From contig JAANXI010000130.1 of NCBI GenBank assembly GCA_018263365.1, positions 1 through 22,256 of the forward strand: a DNA stretch of 22,256 bases. Reading direction: 5' to 3'. Shown here in pieces: positions 1-7,261 of this stretch (the first letter of the stretch is position 1; each line of letters begins with the position of its first letter). The notes beneath the pieces are model-generated. The model was not told the DNA's origin. It did not search any database and worked only from the letters and a program-made list of their open reading frames with translations. The stretch is from Fidelibacterota bacterium (GTDB lineage: Bacteria > Fidelibacterota > JAANXI01). Both the position numbers and the translations under genes were made by a program.

Positions 1-226
1 CAAGATGTTGAGATGAAAAGGGTTTTGGGAAACCGAAGGCATACCCGGAGGGTCTGTCGAGGATTTCACGGAGCCTTCGCGCTCAACAGATTGGTGCAGA
101 TCGCCGCACAAAATCGCTTAATTTAGGTTCATATAATTGAAAAGCAGGAGCATATCAAGTTTGAAATATCCTACACCAAAGAAAGTCTGCTAAAATCAAA
201 TTAGAATATGACTGTTTTTCTCCCCT
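1..226. other. Left-edge region with no confident gene
   Basis: One plus-strand frame is open from the window edge to a stop near base 124 (41 codons, rich in Arg). It could be the last part of a gene cut by the edge, but the translation resembles no family I recognise and no other signal supports it. Bases 125 to 226 are AT-rich and lead into the acs promoter. I see no RNA gene or convincing terminator here. Confidence 0.3.
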
Positions 227-254
227 TTGAATTATTTCGATTTCCTCGTATAAT
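227..254 (+). promoter_or_regulatory. Sigma70-type promoter of acs
   Basis: A -35 box TTGAAT (227-232) and a perfect -10 box TATAAT (249-254) are separated by 16 bases. Transcription would start near base 261, giving a leader of about 50 bases that ends in the strong ribosome binding site GGAGGAGG before the acs start at 310. The match to consensus is seen directly; its use in vivo is inferred. Confidence 0.65.
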
Positions 255-309
255 TAAGTCTTACCTTTCGTGAACAAACAGTCGAATAAATTTAACGGAG
301 GAGGATATT

Positions 310-2214
310 ATGGCAGGTCAGAATGGTGATCTCCAGGGTGACGTTTTTTATCCCCCGGAAGATATTGTGAAAAATGCCAATGCCCGGGACTGGGAACAGA
401 TGCAGAAAGAAGCCGCCGAAGATCTGGAGGGCTTCTGGGAAGCAGAAGCCGAAAAATACCATTGGTTCGATAAATGGGACCAAGTACTCGATGACAGCAA
501 TCCCCCGTTTTATAAATGGTTTACCGGTGGAAAGACAAATCTTGCCTACAATTGTTTGGACGTCCATGTCCAAAATTCCAACCGCAATAAACTTGCGCTT
601 ATCTGGGAAGGTGAAAACGACGAGCAGCGCACATTTTCCTATTACGCACTATACCGTGAGACCTGCAAATTCGCTAACATCCTGAAAGCCCTCGGCGTGG
701 AAAAGGGTGATCGGGTCACCTTGTACATGGGGCCGGTTCCCGAAACCGTTATGGCGATGCTCGCCTGTGCCCGGATTGGCGCGATCCATTCGGTCGTCTT
801 TGCCGGTTTTTCCAAGGAAGCGCTCCGAGAACGGGTGGAAGACAGTCAGTCCAAGGTGGTCATCACCCAGGATGCCGGCTACCGCAATGGTTCGGAAGTG
901 CCGCTCAAGCAGACCGTCGACAAAGCCATCCGTCATGTGGGATTTGTGGAAAACGTGTTGGTCGTGCAGCGGACTGGTTCGGAAGTCCACATGGAGCAGG
1001 GCCGGGATCACTGGTATCACGAACTGGCAGAGATGCCGATTGCCAGCCGGGACTGCGAAGCGGAGGAGATGGACGCCGAAGACATGTTGTATCTGCTCTA
1101 TACCTCCGGCACAACCGGTAAACCAAAGGCGATTGTCCATACCACCGGTGGCTACATGGTCGGCATTGCCACAACCCTTCGGTATGTGTTTGATCTCAAA
1201 CCGTCCGATCGTTTTTGGTGTGCTGCCGATCCGGGCTGGGTGACCGGTCACAGTTATATTGTGTACGGCCCACTACTTCTCGGTGCCACGAACTTTATGT
1301 ACGAGGGCGCCCCGACGTATCCGTACCCGAATCGCTGGTGGAAGATGATCGAATATTACGGGTTGAATATCCTGTATACTGCCCCGACCGCTGTTCGGGG
1401 TCTGATGAAATTCGGACGAGCCTGGCCGGATCGGCATAATCTGTCCAGTTTGCGGTTATTAGGATCGGTTGGAGAACCCATCAATCCGGAAGCCTGGAAA
1501 TGGTATCATGAAGTCATCGGATATGAGCAGTGCCCGATTATGGATACCTGGTGGCAGACGGAAACCGGCGGCTTCATGATTACGCCGGTGCCGTCGATGC
1601 CGCTGAAACCCGGCTCTGCGACTAAACCGTTCTTTGGTGTGGAGGCGGATGTCGTCAATGATGATGGGGAATCGGTCGATCCGGATGAAGAAGGGTATCT
1701 CGTCATCAAAAAACCCTGGCCCGGCATGCTCCGAACCCTGTACAAAGATGAAGAGCGCTTCAAGGAGACGTACTGGTCCAAATTCGAAGATCAGGGCTGG
1801 TACCTGGCCGGCGATTCAGCCAAGAAGGATGAAGATGGCTATTTCTGGGTCATCGGCCGGATCGATGATGTACTGAATGTCGCAGGACACCGCCTGGGCA
1901 CTGCGGAAGTCGAGAGCGCCCTGGTCAGCCATGATGCTGTGGCTGAGGCCGCTGTAATAGGCGTACCGGATGACGTCAAAGGTAATGCCATCCATGCATA
2001 CGTGATTCTGACGGTCGGGTACGAAGGCACTGAAGACCTGACGGATGAGCTGGTCGAACATGTGGCTGACGAACTCGGTCCGATTGCCAAACCAGCGAAT
2101 GTGGAAGCCGTGGATTCGTTGCCGAAGACGCGTTCTGGCAAGATTATGCGGCGCGTCCTGCGTGCCAAGGCGATGGGTGAAGAGGTTGGAGATCTTTCGA
2201 CCATGGCGGATTAA
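310..2214 (+). CDS. acs: Acetyl-CoA synthetase
   Basis: This cytosolic enzyme activates acetate with ATP to acetyl-AMP and then forms acetyl-CoA. At 634 residues it is close to the usual ~650. The adenylate-forming signature YTSGTTGKPK lies near residues 263-272. The pocket motif DTWWQTETGG has its first Trp at residue 414, the bulky residue that fits acetate rather than propionate; PrpE-type enzymes differ here. The hinge and C-terminal domain GDSAKKDEDGYFWVIGRIDD starts near 500. The motif PKTRSGKIMRR carries Lys611, the catalytic lysine that is reversibly acetylated in studied homologues. The start is fixed by GGAGGAGG 5 to 12 bases upstream. The gene looks monocistronic, with its own promoter and a strong terminator. 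Propionate as a side substrate is possible. Confidence 0.97.
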   Translation: MAGQNGDLQGDVFYPPEDIVKNANARDWEQMQKEAAEDLEGFWEAEAEKYHWFDKWDQVLDDSNPPFYKWFTGGKTNLAYNCLDVHVQNSNRNKLALIWEGENDEQRTFSYYALYRETCKFANILKALGVEKGDRVTLYMGPVPETVMAMLACARIGAIHSVVFAGFSKEALRERVEDSQSKVVITQDAGYRNGSEVPLKQTVDKAIRHVGFVENVLVVQRTGSEVHMEQGRDHWYHELAEMPIASRDCEAEEMDAEDMLYLLYTSGTTGKPKAIVHTTGGYMVGIATTLRYVFDLKPSDRFWCAADPGWVTGHSYIVYGPLLLGATNFMYEGAPTYPYPNRWWKMIEYYGLNILYTAPTAVRGLMKFGRAWPDRHNLSSLRLLGSVGEPINPEAWKWYHEVIGYEQCPIMDTWWQTETGGFMITPVPSMPLKPGSATKPFFGVEADVVNDDGESVDPDEEGYLVIKKPWPGMLRTLYKDEERFKETYWSKFEDQGWYLAGDSAKKDEDGYFWVIGRIDDVLNVAGHRLGTAEVESALVSHDAVAEAAVIGVPDDVKGNAIHAYVILTVGYEGTEDLTDELVEHVADELGPIAKPANVEAVDSLPKTRSGKIMRRVLRAKAMGEEVGDLSTMAD

Positions 2215-2244
2215 TTCACTCAAACCCAAGATAACACCAAAACC

Positions 2245-2285
2245 AAAGAGGCCATCCCGCCACGGCGGGATGGCCTCTTTTTTTT
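2245..2285 (+). terminator. Rho-independent terminator of acs
   Basis: A perfect GC-rich hairpin (arm GAGGCCATCCCGC, loop CACG, complementary arm) is followed by eight T. The A run on the left side means it could also work on the opposite strand. It begins 31 bases after the acs stop codon. Confidence 0.93.
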
Positions 2286-2295
2286 ATCTATATTT

Positions 2296-2340
2296 ACCCG
2301 TTTTTTCTTGATAAAAAACGGGTAGAAAAAATCAAGAAAA
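2296..2340 (+). repeat. Palindromic element A with loop-complementary tail
   Basis: An 11-bp hairpin stem (ACCCGTTTTTT 2296-2306 with AAAAAACGGGT 2313-2323) encloses the six-base loop CTTGAT. Seven bases after the stem comes ATCAAG (2331-2336), complementary to that loop. The complementarity extends to ten bases (2303-2312 with 2331-2340), so the hairpin and the longer pairing compete, or the loop pairs as a pseudoknot. Element B at 2612-2649 has the same plan on the other strand with different bases. Confidence 0.75.
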
Positions 2341-2488
2341 CTCCGAGCTCACGCCTTCGTAAGGTGATCACTTTCCCATTTATGATGAAGACGAGTAATA
2401 TCAACCCTCCCGAAATGTTTCATAGGGCGCTCAGACAGCGAAGTTTTCGTTAAGAACCAATACAATTTTATATTCTTTACTCCGGCCT

Positions 2489-2607
2489 CCAATTCAATTT
2501 CGCTTTAGCGGCCAATGGCCAGAGGTAGGCAAAACCAGTTGTCTGAGCGTAGCGAGTTCCTGGTTTTGCCCCGAAGGCGATTGTAGCCGATACCGAAATT
2601 GAATTGG
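2489..2607. repeat. Nested palindromic intergenic element
   Basis: Exact 14-base outer arms (CCAATTCAATTTCG 2489-2502 and its complement 2594-2607) enclose exact 11-base inner arms (GGCAAAACCAG 2528-2538 and its complement 2560-2570). The inner loop contains CTGAGCGTAGCGAG. A small GGCC-AAT-GGCC hairpin sits between the left arms. The order suggests a composite mobile or structural repeat related to intergenic repeats of FCB-group genomes; the family name is unknown to me. Confidence 0.7.
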
Positions 2608-2611
2608 CATC

Positions 2612-2649
2612 CTTGACTTTTTCGCTCTTTTGGGTCAAGCCAAAAGAGC
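2612..2649 (-). repeat. Palindromic element B, same plan as element A, inverted
   Basis: A 10-bp hairpin (GCTCTTTTGG 2624-2633 with CCAAAAGAGC 2640-2649) encloses the loop GTCAAG. The hexamer CTTGAC (2612-2617), six bases outside the stem, is complementary to the loop. Read on the minus strand the order is stem, loop CTTGAC, stem, A-rich spacer, GTCAAG, which matches element A. The stem bases differ between the two and the loop/tail pair has changed together (T to C with A to G). Confidence 0.75.
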
Positions 2650-2711
2650 AATAAAGGAGGTGGTGCAAAAATTGCAGAAAATAATCATGTGAACTATCAG
2701 GAAACGAATTC

Positions 2712-2727
2712 AAACAGAATTCTGTTT
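2712..2727. promoter_or_regulatory. Perfect 16-bp palindrome, candidate operator for the CDF gene
   Basis: AAACAGAATTCTGTTT is perfectly self-complementary and lies 36 bases before the CDF start codon. A weak -10-like TATAAG at 2741-2746 would place the palindrome over the -35 region, a typical repressor position. A metal sensor is a natural guess upstream of a metal exporter, but the sequence does not identify the regulator. Confidence 0.45.
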
Positions 2728-2762
2728 ATTTCACTCTGCATATAAGATACATTTAACTTCCA

Positions 2763-3944
2763 ATGGAAAAACTCACGCGCTGGCTGGCCCGTAAATTCAT
2801 CCAAGACGCTGATAACACTGGAGATAGAACTGTTCGGGGGCGATACGGACTCCTCGAAGGTTGGGCCAGTATTATCCTGAATACCCTCCTTTTTGGAATC
2901 AAACTGGCAATCGGGCTGGTTGCGAATTCCCTCTCTCTGATTGCCGACGCCATCCATTCATTATCAGATACGGCAACTTCCATTGTCGTGATTGTCGGTT
3001 TTAAGATTTCCAACAAGCCGCCGGACCCCGAACATCCCTACGGGCACGGCCGGGCCGAATACATTTCGACCCTGATCATTTCTATTTTACTCGTGGTAAC
3101 CGGTATCGAGTTTATCAAATCATCAATTAATCGAATTACGGATCCGCAAGTTATCACAATTTCGATTCCGCTGTTAATTGCGGTCACCTTCACTATTGTG
3201 CTGAAGGAACTGATGGGACAGTTCTCAAAGCACCTGGGTCTGGCAATCGAGTCGGATACACTCGCAGCAGATTACTGGCACCACCGTACCGACGCAATAT
3301 CCTCCGGGTTAGTCCTCGTAGCACTGGTCGGAAGCAAGTTCGGATACGCATCTCTGGACGGCGTGGCCGGCCTGGGCGTGGCAGCCATCCTGATGTACAC
3401 CGGCTACGACATCGCCAAACGAGCCATCGATTCCCTGTTGGGTAAACCGCCAAAACCGGAACTCATCAATAAAATCCGTAATCTGGCAAAAGAGGTCGAT
3501 TACGTGCTGGATGCCCACGACATCGTGGTACACAATTACGGACAGGAGCAGTACATTAATCTCCACATTGAGGTTGATGACAACACTGATCCTATGACCA
3601 TGCACGATACCGCCGAAAGCGTAGAAAACTTGCTCAGCACGAAACTGAATGCGTATGCACTCGTGCATCTTGACCCGATTTCGCCCAACTCCGAAGATGT
3701 CAAAAAAGTGCGACGGGTGATGAACGAAATTCAGGGCGACGAAGATTTCCTCCAGGGATTTCACGAAGTCAGGGTCGTCGATTCCAAAAGGCACCATATC
3801 GCCATTATGGCCGTTATGTTGAAACCCGAACTGTCTTCCCAGGAAATAAAAAATTTTACGCACCACCTCAAAGCTCTGCTTACCGAACATTTGCCGGACT
3901 TTGAGTTTCGAATCCAGGTTACACCGATACATCGATTCAAATAG
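2763..3944 (+). CDS. Cation diffusion facilitator (CDF) family metal exporter with two C-terminal domains
   Basis: This inner-membrane antiporter moves divalent metal out of the cytoplasm, usually in exchange for protons. The transmembrane domain spans about residues 32-225. The TM2 site HSLSD (His65, Asp69) and TM5 site HHRTD (His173, Asp177) both have the HxxxD form typical of zinc-handling members, so Zn2+ is the likeliest cargo. The loop PEHPYGHGRAEY (89-100) is a family hallmark. At 393 residues it is longer than the usual ~300 because the cytoplasmic ferredoxin-like domain (about 230-305) is followed by a second similar-sized module (about 311-390). No strong ribosome binding site precedes the ATG, but no better start exists. 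The dehydrogenase gene follows after 38 bases and may be co-transcribed. Fe2+ or Mn2+ transport cannot be excluded. Confidence 0.9.
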   Translation: MEKLTRWLARKFIQDADNTGDRTVRGRYGLLEGWASIILNTLLFGIKLAIGLVANSLSLIADAIHSLSDTATSIVVIVGFKISNKPPDPEHPYGHGRAEYISTLIISILLVVTGIEFIKSSINRITDPQVITISIPLLIAVTFTIVLKELMGQFSKHLGLAIESDTLAADYWHHRTDAISSGLVLVALVGSKFGYASLDGVAGLGVAAILMYTGYDIAKRAIDSLLGKPPKPELINKIRNLAKEVDYVLDAHDIVVHNYGQEQYINLHIEVDDNTDPMTMHDTAESVENLLSTKLNAYALVHLDPISPNSEDVKKVRRVMNEIQGDEDFLQGFHEVRVVDSKRHHIAIMAVMLKPELSSQEIKNFTHHLKALLTEHLPDFEFRIQVTPIHRFK

Positions 3945-3982
3945 ATGTTGTCCGTCAACCACATACGAAAGGAACACCGACT

Positions 3983-5098
3983 ATGCCCAAGTATCGCATT
4001 GCCTGGTTACCTGGCGATGGCGTCGGTCACGACGTCATGGAAGCCGCCCGCATCGTTCTGGATGCGCTGAAATTTGACGCTGAATACGTCCCCGGCGATA
4101 TCGGCTGGGAATTCTGGAAAACCGAAGGCGATCCGCTGCCAGAGCGGACGCTGGAAGTGCTTCGGAATACCGACGCCTGCCTCTTCGGCGCCATAACCTC
4201 CAAGCCCAAAGAAGAGGCGGCCAAAGAACTCGATCCGGCGCTGCAGGGGAAAGGCTACGAGTACTTTTCGCCCATCGTGCGGCTTCGGCAGGAATTCAAC
4301 CTGCACACCAATTTGCGTCCATGTAAAGCCTACCCGAACAATCCGTTAAACTTTAAAGAAGGCATCGACCTGGTGGTTTTCCGTGAAAACACCGAAGGTA
4401 TGTACGGCGGTGTGGAATTTCATCCTCTGCCAGACAGAGTTTTTCAGGCGCTTTCTATACATCCAAAGATGACGAAGTTCGAGAAATTCGGCCTGGAAAA
4501 TATCGCCCTCTCAACGCGAATAATGACACGCCAGGGCTGCGAAAACATCGTGCGTCAGGCGTTCGAATATGCGAAGAAATATAGCCGGAAATCCGTGACC
4601 GTCGTGGATAAACCGAATGTTCTTCGCGAGACCGGCGGACTGATGCTGCGCACCGCGAGATCGGAAGAGCAGGATTATCCTGATATACCGTTATACGAAA
4701 CCAACATCGACGCTCAGTGCATGTGGCTGCTGAAAAACCCGCACGATTACGACATCCTGGTGGCGGAAAACATGTTTGGGGATATCCTCTCCGATCTCTC
4801 CGCTCAATTGGTTGGCGGTCTCGGATTCGCTTGTGCTGGCAACATAGGTGACGATTACGCGGTCTTCGAACCGACGCACGGCTCCGCACCGAAGTATGAA
4901 GGACAGTACAAAGTGAATCCGATGGCGATGCTGCTCACTGCCAAAATGATGCTCGATTGGCTTGGCGAAACCGCCGATGCGGACCGGCTGGAAGACGCTA
5001 TTGCAGCCATGATCTCAGAGGCGGACGCCCTAACCTACGATATGGGCGGCACCGCAACCACGCTAGAGGTGGCAGAAGCGGTAGCGGAGAAGTTGTAA
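3983..5098 (+). CDS. Isocitrate/isopropylmalate dehydrogenase family enzyme
   Basis: A 371-residue NAD(P)-dependent beta-decarboxylating dehydrogenase that oxidises a 2-hydroxy acid and releases CO2. Visible family residues are the substrate helix SPIVRLRQ (96-103) with Arg102, LRP with Arg112, RENTEGMYGG with Arg134 and Tyr141, Lys210, Asp243, and the metal aspartates of MFGDILSDL (Asp267, Asp271). The nucleotide loop EPTHGSAPKYEG starts at 296. The substrate helix has the Ser of isocitrate enzymes but not the following Asn, and it resembles archaeal-type homologues that use isocitrate, homoisocitrate or isopropylmalate, so the substrate is open. No leu genes are nearby, which argues mildly against LeuB. 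The start is supported by AAAGGA about 10 bases upstream. It sits between a CDF gene and an MmgE/PrpD gene. Confidence 0.9.
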   Translation: MPKYRIAWLPGDGVGHDVMEAARIVLDALKFDAEYVPGDIGWEFWKTEGDPLPERTLEVLRNTDACLFGAITSKPKEEAAKELDPALQGKGYEYFSPIVRLRQEFNLHTNLRPCKAYPNNPLNFKEGIDLVVFRENTEGMYGGVEFHPLPDRVFQALSIHPKMTKFEKFGLENIALSTRIMTRQGCENIVRQAFEYAKKYSRKSVTVVDKPNVLRETGGLMLRTARSEEQDYPDIPLYETNIDAQCMWLLKNPHDYDILVAENMFGDILSDLSAQLVGGLGFACAGNIGDDYAVFEPTHGSAPKYEGQYKVNPMAMLLTAKMMLDWLGETADADRLEDAIAAMISEADALTYDMGGTATTLEVAEAVAEKL

Positions 5099-5116
5099 TT
5101 ATTGGATTTTTCCCCA

Positions 5117-5192
5117 GGAAGAGCCCCTTCGACAAGCTCAGGGTGACTCTTCCCGGCGTCATCTTGAGCCTGTCGAAAGGTAGACGCCGGGA
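5117..5192. repeat. CTTCGACA-type repeat pair forming two hairpins with complementary loops
   Basis: Two copies of the widespread CCTTCGACAAGCTCAGGGTGAC intergenic repeat lie head to head (5125-5147 and 5158-5180, 19 of 23 bases complementary). Each copy is also the loop of its own hairpin. The first stem is GGAAGAG 5117-5123 with 5147-5153, and the second is TCCCGGCGTC 5151-5160 with 5183-5192, both exact. The stems are unrelated in sequence. The structure may terminate transcription from the dehydrogenase gene, though no T run follows. Confidence 0.75.
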
Positions 5193-5249
5193 TACACCCG
5201 ATTTACTCTACAATTAGTTACTAACAAATATCTCATGGGAGTCAATGCT

Positions 5250-6629
5250 ATGGCTGAAACAATTTCAAGAAAAATGGCGCGCTTTGCGCTTGATTTACAA
5301 TACGAAGATCTGCCGGAAGAAGTTATCACCGAGGTGAAGCGGTATCTGCTGGACTCCATCGGTTGCGCGTTCGGCGGATATAAGACGAAAGATGTGAACA
5401 TCGTGAACCAGATTTATTGTGATATGAATGGCAAACCGGAAGCGACTATTATCGGCTCCGGCAACCGGATTCCCGCCGCAAACGCGACGTTCGTCAACAG
5501 TCTGATGGTGCGGGCGCTGGATTATAACGACATCTACTGGAAGGAAGATCCCAGCCATCCCAGCGATTTAATTCCGGCGGCGCTGGCCATGGGCGAGCGG
5601 CAAGCGCTCCATCCCAAAGATGTCACTACCGCGATTGTGCTGGCGTACGAGTTCGAACAGCGGCTCTGTGAGTTCGGCAAACCGGGCATCCGGGAGCGGA
5701 AATGGCATCACGCGACGATTACGCAATTCGTCTCGCCCATTGTAGCCGGTAAATTGCTCGGCCTGACTGAAGATCAGATGGTCAATGCCATTGGTATCTC
5801 CGGGATGCACAACTTCAGTCCCGGCGCCGCCGCAGCAGGTCAGCTTACGATGATGAAGAATACCGTCGATCCGATGGCAGTCCAGAGCGGTATCATTGCT
5901 GCGTTGATGGCGCAAAAAGGATACTCAGGCACGGAAGCCATTTTCGAGGGGAAAGAAGGTTTCATGGATGTCATGGGCGACGGCTGGGATGAGAACGCAC
6001 TCTGGGACGAACTCGGCGAGCGCTTCAAAATCCTGGAATGTTCGATGAAGGCTTTCCCGACGGAAGCGCTGACGCATTCCCATATCACGGCGGCAATCAA
6101 GGTAGTAAAGGACAATGACATCCAGCCGGACAATATAGACGAAATCACCGTCACGACGATTGCCCGTGCAGTAGATATCCTTTTTGACGAGGAGAAGTAC
6201 AAACCGGAATCCCGGGAAACGGCGGATCACAGCCTGCCCTATTGTATCGCCGCCGCCGTCGTCGACCGGAAAATTACTCCTGAGCAGTTTAACGACGAGC
6301 GCATCCAGGATTCGGAAATCCAGGCGGTACTGCCAAAGATCAAAGGCGAGGCCAGCGAGGAATTCGAAGCGATGTTTCCGGAAAAACAGCCATCGAAGGT
6401 CAAGATCAGGACAACAGACGGTGCGGAATATTCAGCGAGTGTCGATTATCCCAAGGGCGATCCCCGGGAGCCGATGAGCACCGAGGAAATCATCGTGAAA
6501 TTCAAGGCGCTGGCCGATGGTGTATTGATCTCTGCTCGTCAGGACGAGGTCATCGAACGGATCCTGGACTTCGAAAACGAAGATAATATGCAGCACTTTA
6601 TGCAGGATTTAGTCGCCTCACACTTATAA
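5250..6629 (+). CDS. MmgE/PrpD family protein
   Basis: A 459-residue soluble member of the family that includes 2-methylcitrate dehydratase (PrpD) and cis-aconitate decarboxylase. The N-terminus (TISRKMARFALDLQYEDLPEE) and LDSIGCAFGG near residue 40 are typical, as are the conserved DYNDIYWKEDPSHPSD region (about 92-107) and GMHNFSPGAAAAGQ. The start at 5250 is chosen over an ATG at 5235 because GGGAG lies eight bases before 5250, whereas the earlier ATG has no such site. The pairing with an isocitrate-type dehydrogenase suggests tricarboxylic or methylcitrate chemistry, but prpB and prpC are absent from the window. Family members have several substrates, so I do not name the reaction. Confidence 0.9.
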   Translation: MAETISRKMARFALDLQYEDLPEEVITEVKRYLLDSIGCAFGGYKTKDVNIVNQIYCDMNGKPEATIIGSGNRIPAANATFVNSLMVRALDYNDIYWKEDPSHPSDLIPAALAMGERQALHPKDVTTAIVLAYEFEQRLCEFGKPGIRERKWHHATITQFVSPIVAGKLLGLTEDQMVNAIGISGMHNFSPGAAAAGQLTMMKNTVDPMAVQSGIIAALMAQKGYSGTEAIFEGKEGFMDVMGDGWDENALWDELGERFKILECSMKAFPTEALTHSHITAAIKVVKDNDIQPDNIDEITVTTIARAVDILFDEEKYKPESRETADHSLPYCIAAAVVDRKITPEQFNDERIQDSEIQAVLPKIKGEASEEFEAMFPEKQPSKVKIRTTDGAEYSASVDYPKGDPREPMSTEEIIVKFKALADGVLISARQDEVIERILDFENEDNMQHFMQDLVASHL

Positions 6630-6641
6630 CGACAGTGGTAA

Positions 6642-6728
6642 AGTGTTCAGGTGCTCGAGTGTTCAAGTAAAATATACCGAAGAACAAAAAGTGCGTCATT
6701 AACCTGAACACCTGAGCACTTGAACACT
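6642..6728. repeat. GTGTTCAG-type hairpin repeat, copy 1
   Basis: Two 27-base arms (6642-6668 and 6702-6728) are complementary at 23 of 27 positions. Each arm is about three degenerate tandem copies of an octamer close to GTGTTCAG. A second copy lies at 19054-19120, where the left arm matches at 25 of 27 bases and the right arm at 24 of 27. It follows the MmgE/PrpD stop codon and could end its transcript. Confidence 0.8.
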
Positions 6729-6755
6729 ACTAAACTATCAACCAATGGAGGAAGA

Positions 6756-7190
6756 ATGAGAAAGTTTCACCTACTCACGTTAACAGTTGCAGTTTTTGCG
6801 ATGGCGCTGATATTTCAGTGTCAGAAAAAATCTGAATCAGATATGGCGAATTCAGTGGATATCGTCTCCGCTATGGAAAAGTTCCATACGGTTCTGCGCC
6901 CGCTACAACATCAGGCGGTGCCGAACAGTGATTTTGAGGCGATAAAGACGAATGCCGAAAAACTCCAAAATTTGGCGCAGCAGATTCAGGATGCCTCGCT
7001 GCCGGAATCCCTGAAGGAACACAAGCCCCAGATAGACGAATACATTGGCAACCTGCTGGAAGCGTCCCAAACACTTAATGATTCAGTCGATACGATTTCC
7101 GACGAGGAAATACTGAGCAAATTTGCCGCAGTGCACGACCATTACGAAGAGCTCGCTGATGAAATCTATACATTAGAAAATATGGAGTAG
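6756..7190 (+). CDS. Small predicted lipoprotein with helical domain
   Basis: A 144-residue exported protein of unknown function. Residues 1-21 are a signal peptide, followed by Cys22 as the probable lipidated residue. The lipobox is imperfect (Gln at -1), so plain secretion is possible. The rest is helical with regular heptad-like spacing and could be a four-helix bundle. The segments LRPLQHQ and AAVHDHYEEL recall cytochrome c'/b562-like bundles, but no CxxCH haem motif is present, so haem binding is not claimed. GGAGGAAG directly precedes the ATG at 6756. An in-frame ATG at 6720 falls inside the upstream repeat and is rejected. Confidence 0.7.
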   Translation: MRKFHLLTLTVAVFAMALIFQCQKKSESDMANSVDIVSAMEKFHTVLRPLQHQAVPNSDFEAIKTNAEKLQNLAQQIQDASLPESLKEHKPQIDEYIGNLLEASQTLNDSVDTISDEEILSKFAAVHDHYEELADEIYTLENME

Positions 7191-7201
7191 ATTTCACTCA
7201 G

Positions 7202-7232
7202 GCAAACAGGGGCCGAAAACGCCCTTGTTTGC
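7202..7232 (+). terminator. Hairpin after the lipoprotein gene, weak terminator candidate
   Basis: GCAAACAGGG-GC pairs with GC-CCTTGTTTGC around a CGAAAAC-type loop. The stem is good, but only TTCT follows, so termination may be partial. It lies 12 bases after the stop codon and 30 bases before the next start. Confidence 0.45.
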
Positions 7233-7261
7233 TTCTCATCCTGATTAACCTGGAGACAAGC

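Larger units (their letters stand above)
2341..2762. other. Gene-free region made largely of palindromic repeats
   Basis: No credible gene was found between the acs terminator and the CDF start. Bases 2341-2488 show no clear structure. Bases 2489-2607 form a nested palindrome, 2612-2649 is element B, and 2712-2727 is a perfect palindrome in front of the CDF gene. A minus-strand open frame across 2477-2713 lies mostly inside the palindromes and is judged a by-product of them. Confidence 0.6.

Noticed and set aside
132..172. ATATCA-like words upstream of acs as another activator element
   Set aside because: Core spacing does not follow 0/11/21/32 and there is no -24/-12 promoter at the matching distance; acs has a good sigma70 promoter instead.
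2477..2713. Minus-strand 78-codon open frame in the acs-CDF gap
   Set aside because: It lies mostly within nested palindromes, which create open frames in repeat copies; no start signal or domain supports a gene.
5235..5249. Upstream ATG for the MmgE/PrpD protein
   Set aside because: The GGGAG ribosome binding site lies between it and ATG 5250, and family members begin at the position corresponding to 5250.
6642..6728. Repeated octamers as a possible CRISPR or tandem array
   Set aside because: Units are 8 bases, contiguous and degenerate, with no spacers; the two blocks are inverted arms of one hairpin.
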